Position numbers and translations under genes: made by a program. Below, one piece after another: positions 58,763-64,000 of a stretch of 64,000 bases of DNA. The notes below the pieces were generated by a model. It did no database searches, was not told the DNA's origin, and saw nothing but the letters and a program-made list of their open reading frames with translations. Every line of letters starts with the position of its first letter. Position 1 is the first letter of the stretch. The DNA lies in assembly GCA_003013855.2 (NCBI GenBank), contig PVNU02004120.1, positions 62,001 through 126,000 of the forward strand, in the 5' to 3' direction. This DNA comes from Liriodendron chinense. Its lineage: Eukaryota > Streptophyta > Magnoliopsida > Magnoliales > Magnoliaceae.

Positions 58763-58938
58763 TTGTTTAGTCATGCATGGCATCCACCCTGTTACCTGCA
58801 CAACGCACCCACACAATTAGTCACACGATGCACCCACCCACCAACCACCGGTGGGGTTAGTGTCTCCTTGACACTCGAACCTGAGGCTTGCTGTTGAAAT
58901 GCCTAGGCATCTTCCAACTGGGCCAGCAGGCGAGACAC
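58763..58938 (-). mobile_element. tRNA-derived SINE with 17-bp TSD
   Basis: Minus strand starts GTGTCTCGCCTGC, then an A-box-like TGGCCCAGTTGG and, about 35 bases on, a B-box-like GGTTCGAGTGTC, the internal pol III promoter of tRNA-derived SINEs. The direct repeats AGAAAGGTGRGTCATTT at 58746-58762 and 58939-58955 differ at one base. The body is 176 bp with no long A tail. The B box departs from GGTTCGAATCC at its end. Confidence 0.75.
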
Positions 58939-58955
58939 AGAAAGGTGAGTCATTT

Positions 58956-59525
58956 GATACTCTGGCGTTGTATGACACCTGATGTGCCAGCCACTTATTT
59001 TTTATTCTAATGTTAGTCCTTTTATTCGTTGCTAATTTTTCATGTAGCCATTTTATTTTAGGGATAAAGACCAAACACCCTCAAAACATGCCTCTAGTAC
59101 AAAGTGCATCCTTCCTTTTATTCCGATCGTACCTAATTTTCCTATATATTCCAGTCCACTACCATTTCCACAGCAACAGAGGAAAGTGAGTATTTCTATT
59201 ATTCCTATTATATGAGTCTGGTTCAATTCCTCAAGTCAGTTTGAACGGCTATTAAGACCGGACAAAGTGGCATGTGGGAGACAACATGCATGAGACCCAC
59301 TCCGTCCATTATGTGTGTTGCCTCATGACTGCTCTGGGAACTCTGGGAACCAATTTTACAATAATGGATTTACAATTGTGGATTGCTGAAACGTTGATTA
59401 TGGCTTCACCTGTCACTTCCAATCAATGTCGATTTAGTCACGATACATAGTTAGAATGTTATTATCAAGTTTTATGTCCTAGCCAATGAAAATGTCCATT
59501 AACCTTAGAAAAAACTTTCCAAAAT
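58956..59525. other. Intergenic stretch without recognised features
   Basis: No gene or element could be supported. Confidence 0.3.
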
Positions 59526-59890
59526 AAGATCGTTTAAAGGGTTAGTTTTGAGTTTTAAGTAGACACTTACTATTTTCGTAACAGTCCTTTCCATATTTTA
59601 TGGTGTTTTAGGCTTGAAGAAGTCAAATTATGCTAAAAGTTCTTTAGGTCACATCAAATAGTTTGGGTATTTTAAAAGACTCTTAACATTTTTAGTAAGT
59701 TTAAATTTTATGAAAGTTTATTAATTCGAAAAGTTATGTATTTAGGGCTTAAGGCATATGAAGTGGCTTTGTAAAATAATTTTATTCATGATTCCTAAGA
59801 ATATTATCTTTTAAACATTTTCTCACCTTGTGGTTTAAGATTCCTCGTGGATTCGAGGTTTATCATAGAGTAAGAGGACAATGGTCTCTT
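59526..59890 (+). repeat. Degenerate LTR-like remnant
   Basis: ACTTACTATTTTCG, TTTTTAGTAAGTTTAAATT and GATTCCTCGTGGATTCGAGG occur in the order seen in the solo LTR at 50542-51229. No LTR ends can be fixed. Confidence 0.35.
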
Positions 59891-60224
59891 CCTCCCTCCT
59901 TCCGCCGCCCACTCGCAATGCCACCTATACAGTTCTATAAATCAAAAGATCTACAACCATACAGTCCCATAGATAAGGAGGGTCACACATACACTTAAGA
60001 TCAAAGGACAACAACACACTATGGTCCTTTGGACAATGACCGGTCACACGATTATTGATCAAAAGGACAATGTGAACATGATTATATCAGCAAAACATTG
60101 GTCATATAAATATTGATAAAATGGAAAACATGTGCCCTTTTAGGATCAATGGGCAATAGTCACATGATTATTGATGGAGAGGACAATGTCCATGGAAAAC
60201 TCTATGACTCCCTGGATTCACTTA
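59891..60224. other. Intergenic stretch with degenerate AAAGGACAATG repeats
   Basis: GATCAAAAGGACAATG / GGTCACACGATTATTGAT words recur loosely four to five times between 59995 and 60190. No gene. Confidence 0.4.
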
Positions 60225-60671
60225 GGGCCGGTTTGGGCAGTGGTATTAGATGAGTTTTGGTGGTATGGAACTGCGTTTGGGCCCGTACCAATTTTATCAA
60301 GGTTTGGATCGTTCCTAGTATCACGTATTCCAATGTCAATGGTGAATTCGGTTGGATTTCTACCGAATTCCAAAATCCACTACGGTTGTGGGCCCCATAT
60401 TGATGTGTGTATTTTATCAACGCCGTTCATCTATATGTGTCTTTTACATGTGACATTCAAGCTCAGTTGTAAAATGTGATCCATTGATTTAATTCTACGG
60501 TCTGCCAAACATAGACTTCACATAATACATTAAATTTGCCAAGGGATGCATTTGATTCCAAACGTGAGAATGGATGATGTTAATCACATCTAATAAAATG
60601 CATTAAAAAAATGCTGTTAATCCCGTCTAATATTCTTCTATCCCATCAGATACCGCTTCCCAAACAGGCCC
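60225..60671. mobile_element. PIF/Harbinger (Tourist-like) MITE
   Basis: TIRs GGGCCGGTTTGGGCAG and its imperfect inverse CTTCCCAAACAGGCCC, with matching subterminal GGTATTAGATG/CATCAGATACC. Perfect 3-bp TSD TTA (60222-60224, 60672-60674). Length 447 bp, no transposase. Confidence 0.78.
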
Positions 60672-60752
60672 TTATAGGTGCATGGGATCGAGCATCAAAG
60701 TCAAATATGCATTACTTATATAAACGGGCTCTAATACCACACACACACACAT

Positions 60753-61123
60753 AGAGGAATGCTCACCTACGAACCATCTCTCACCAGAACCCGTGAGAGA
60801 ATTTTGAGGACTCATCACACGTGATGTGTCTCCAAAATCTGAGCCATCCACGTGATGCAGCACCTCGAACAACCCCCAGGGCCCAACTTTCAACTTGATC
60901 TAGAACTCTTGTGGGCCATAGATGAGAGTGAGAGGCAAATCAAGGGAGGAAACTATTTCCTTTTTCCACGGCCCACAAGACTTGTGAACCAGATTGAAAG
61001 TTGGGCCTTGGAGGTTTTTCAGGTTGCTGCATCATGTGGACAGCTCAGATTTTAGGGACACATCACGTGTGATGAGTCCTCAAAATTCTCTCACGAGTTC
61101 TCGTGCCGTAGGTTAGCATTCCT

Positions 61124-61125
<2 letters not shown>
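60753..61125. mobile_element. Foldback MITE between microsatellites
   Basis: AGAGGAATGCT and AGCATTCCTCT close an element whose arms are inverted copies for about 160 bases each (GAGAATTTTGAGGACTCATC, CCCAACTTTCAA and CTTGTGGGCC occur in both orientations). Left flank (CA)n, right flank (CT)n. Length 373 bp. Confidence 0.72.

Positions 61126-61791
<666 letters not shown>

Positions 61792-61834
<43 letters not shown>
61792..61834. repeat. (TA)n microsatellite, right part
   Basis: About 20 TA units directly after the MITE, presumably once continuous with 61142-61241. Confidence 0.88.
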
Positions 61835-61837
<3 letters not shown>

Positions 61838-62466
61838 GTATATATTAGCTCCACTGGATACTGATTGGGAGCTTAGGCATATGTAATAAAATTGGATGGA
61901 ATTTTTCATCGCTATTTCAACTTGCAAGAGCGAATCATTCATGCTAACATTGAGCCATTGTGTTCGATGGTTAATCACGCTACTTAGCTTCCACATGTCG
62001 TGGGATGCACACATCCAAACAATCAATGGCTTGGATCATGGATGTGAAAATGATGGGAAAGCACTCCACATATTTGAACTTAGACAACATGGGCTTTTGA
62101 GTCGTCCATGTTTTAAAAAGAACTCCCATATTTCCTAAAAAACTAGTTTTGGATTCCATTTAGGCACCTGAGTACGAGGGATTGAATAGGGTCAGAGTAT
62201 GGAATTACACGTTGTGCCCACCTAATACATGAATCAGATTGCACACGTGTGCCTATTTGTCACACATGTGGTGCATGAACTGAGTCTCTTACCTGCATGT
62301 AGCTTAACAAACCTCATTTTTGTTGATAGATTAATAAAATATATAATAATGCTGGACCAGCGTATACAGCAGATCCCACTTGAACCCAACTCAATTACTC
62401 AATGGTACCGGACCTGCGAAATTTATCTAGGGACCACAGGTTCCGGGTTTTGTACCCAATCTGGCT
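61835..62466. other. Intergenic stretch without recognised features
   Basis: Nothing supportable seen. Confidence 0.3.
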
Positions 62467-62474
62467 TATGTTTG

Positions 62475-62918
62475 TAGGGCTGTAAATGGGTCAACTGACC
62501 TGATGGGTTACCCAAACCCAACCTATTTAGACCTGACCCAATTCTGACCCATTTGTTAAATGGTATGGGTCTAGGTCCAAGAGCAGACCTAATTGCTAAA
62601 TGGGTCTAGATCTGATTTCCTTTATATTAGGTCTGACCTGTACGTAAATGGGTGGGTTTGGTTTATGTTCCAAGGGATCCATCCACGCCCGGACCTGTCA
62701 AGACCTGGTTTTAAACCTAGTAAAAATACTTTCATACTAGATCTGGACCCGACCCATTTATAAATGGGTTTGGGTGGATCTCCCTATACTATAAATGGGA
62801 CAAGACCCAAACCCGCCCATTTAGTGGAAGGGTCTGGTAAAAAATTTGGACCCAATTGTATTTAGCAAATGCACGGGTCTGGTTAAACACGCCCCAAACC
62901 CGTCCATTTACAGCCCTA
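62475..62918. mobile_element. hAT-type MITE (TAGGGCTGTAAATGGG), copy 2
   Basis: Same ends and interior as 49775-50271: TAGGGCTGTAAATGGG and CCATTTACAGCCCTA. Flanks TATGTTTG (62467-62474) and GATGTTTG (62919-62926), a 7/8 TSD. Length 444 bp; shorter than copy 1 by internal deletions. Confidence 0.82.
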
Positions 62919-62926
62919 GATGTTTG

Positions 62927-63335
62927 TACTTGTTATGCCTGTGGATGGCATTCCAAACGACGCCTGATCTCATATGGAAGGTAAGCATTCTTTCATATTT
63001 TCCTTATGTCCTTTTCGACAACATTATCTTTTGATTATAGTCTTGGAGATTGATTTTTGATAGTGATGGAAAATGAATTGGGAGTGTAATTTTAATATAT
63101 TATATTTCTATGCTTGGGCTCTAATTTGGATTACTTCTCATGGATTGAACGATAATCACCGTCTTTGGGACAATCAATTTGGGCGATTTCTATTATGCCC
63201 ATGACTTGCTCGACAAAATGTCAGAAGGAATCAACCTTCGTTTTTGCCTGCTTTCATTATATGCAATCCACCCCGAATGGTTTTGTTAGCTGCAGTAGGT
63301 GTTAGGTTAACCAAGGTTTTGGGCTGGCTTCCTTG
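62927..63335. other. Intergenic stretch without recognised features
   Basis: Nothing supportable seen. Confidence 0.3.
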
Positions 63336-63338
63336 TTA

Positions 63339-63562
63339 GGGCTTGTTTGGCAGCGTTGATTTGAAATCCTGTGGAATCGGGTTGATTATATGGAATGAGT
63401 GGATTTGAAATCAAAGCTTTGAGGCGGGAGTTGAAAAAGAGCTCTTTGGGGGGATTTGGGTTCCTCTCAAGTCCGAATACCTCCAATTCCTTACTACCAA
63501 ATGACTGAAAAAAGAGGCAAATCCCCATAAATCCCACTGATCCCATGCTGCTAAACAAGCCA
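63339..63562. mobile_element. Small PIF/Harbinger-like MITE
   Basis: GGGCTTGTTTGGCAGC and GCTGCTAAACAAGCC(A) form TIRs; flanks TTA (63336-63338) and TAA (63563-63565) differ at one base. The interior has GGATTTG/CAAATCC words. About 224 bp. Confidence 0.6.
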
Positions 63563-63667
63563 TAAATGCTTGTTGAAGTGTGTGTTTTGGAAATGCCAGG
63601 TGGGCTAGATGCGTGAATTATGCAAACAACATGCATGTGTTATCTTAATTTGACTGAATGGTTTGCA

Positions 63668-63975
63668 TTAAGTGGTCGTTTCGCACACTGGAATTTGGGC
63701 ATTTGGAATTGGAATCCAATTCTTTAGGCAGATTCCTGCATCTAGGGGCTTAAAAATGTGAGAATCAAATTCAATTCCAGCGAATGGCAAATTTTTGAGT
63801 TCTTGGGCAGAGGGTGGTTTGGAAATTCCAGGTTCTCCAATTCCAGCCCAATGGTCATATTTATGAATTTCTTACCAATTCCAATTTCCAGGTCCATTTC
63901 CCAGCATCCAAACACAATCTCTGGATTTCTAGCCAATTTTCTAGAATAAATTCCAGGTTGCCAAACATGACTGAC
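63668..63975. mobile_element. Possible MITE with CTGGAATTT/AAATTCCAG arms
   Basis: TGGTCGTTTCGCACACTGG at the left and CCAGGTTGCCAAACATGACT at the right are imperfect inverted copies, with CCAATTCCA/TGGAATTGG words between. TSD not resolved. Confidence 0.4.
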
Positions 63976-64000
63976 AGAATCCAATTCCGAAACTAAGTTC

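Noticed and set aside
58850..58935. Functional tRNA gene
   Set aside because: Only A- and B-box-like parts fit; no cloverleaf arms pair, and TSDs show it is a SINE.

Overview
The window is nuclear DNA of a flowering plant: plant Ty3/gypsy, Ty1/copia, L1-type and RTE-type elements, many plant MITE types, GT-AG introns and a telo-box promoter. A motif GTGGGGCCCAC recurs through several repeat families. From general recollection (not checked) such sequences suit a magnoliid or other early-diverging woody angiosperm; that placement is a guess. No bacterial, organellar or CRISPR features are seen.

Only one host gene is recognisable. It lies on the minus strand and resembles NERD / plant 'zinc finger CCCH domain-containing protein 19/44' (PHD, SWIB, Plus-3, GYF and CCCH domains in the family). 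Exon 1 (21481-22053), exon 2 (21282-21361) and exon 3 (5162-5349) join in phase to give a complete PHD-type zinc finger. Intron 2 is 15.9 kb and packed with transposon relics. Exon 1 needs a one-base frame correction. The rest of the gene lies to the left of the window or was not recognised in 1-5161.

Region by region. 1-5161: end of a TIR element carrying a minisatellite, a GGTATT MITE, and a LINE 3' end. 5350-21281 (intron 2): LINE 3' relic, copia leader and gag relic, a hAT-like element with 8-bp TSD, two more GGTATT MITEs, a 2.5-kb L1 relic with an intact YADD box, a MITE made of TGCGATCGCATATGCG palindromes between 13-bp direct repeats, an RTE relic, and a second L1 relic nested in a TIR element. 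22054-26600: promoter, MULE-like MITE with 9-bp TSD, hAT MITE in a repeat cluster, small tandem array. 27102-32372: decayed minus-strand Ty3/gypsy element. 32371-37113: plus-strand TAT/Athila-like element with long LTR, PBS and gag only. 37113-46391 and beyond: second minus-strand gypsy element of the same general type, its gag cut by two nested solo LTRs (2.8 and 3.3 kb), each with a perfect 5-bp TSD. 46391-50541: gypsy LTR remnant with a hAT MITE, then a TIR element with a 1.3-kb minisatellite holding another hAT MITE. 50542-51229: solo LTR of the first gypsy family. 51600-53525: four MULE-like MITEs side by side. 54598-55730: hAT MITE and a complete 326-bp TRIM. 57640-57901: a candidate promoter and first exon, unproven. 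58763-58938: SINE with 17-bp TSD. 60225-63562: a chain of MITEs, one inside a (TA)n microsatellite.

The main value of the window is structural: many small elements can be bounded to the base from TSDs and TIRs, nested insertions give relative ages, and the one host gene carries much of this load inside a single intron. I found no convincing undescribed protein-coding system. The most unusual signals are the GTGGGGCCCAC minisatellite inside a TIR element, the palindrome-built MITE, and several hAT-type MITEs with differing termini but similar short-period interiors.
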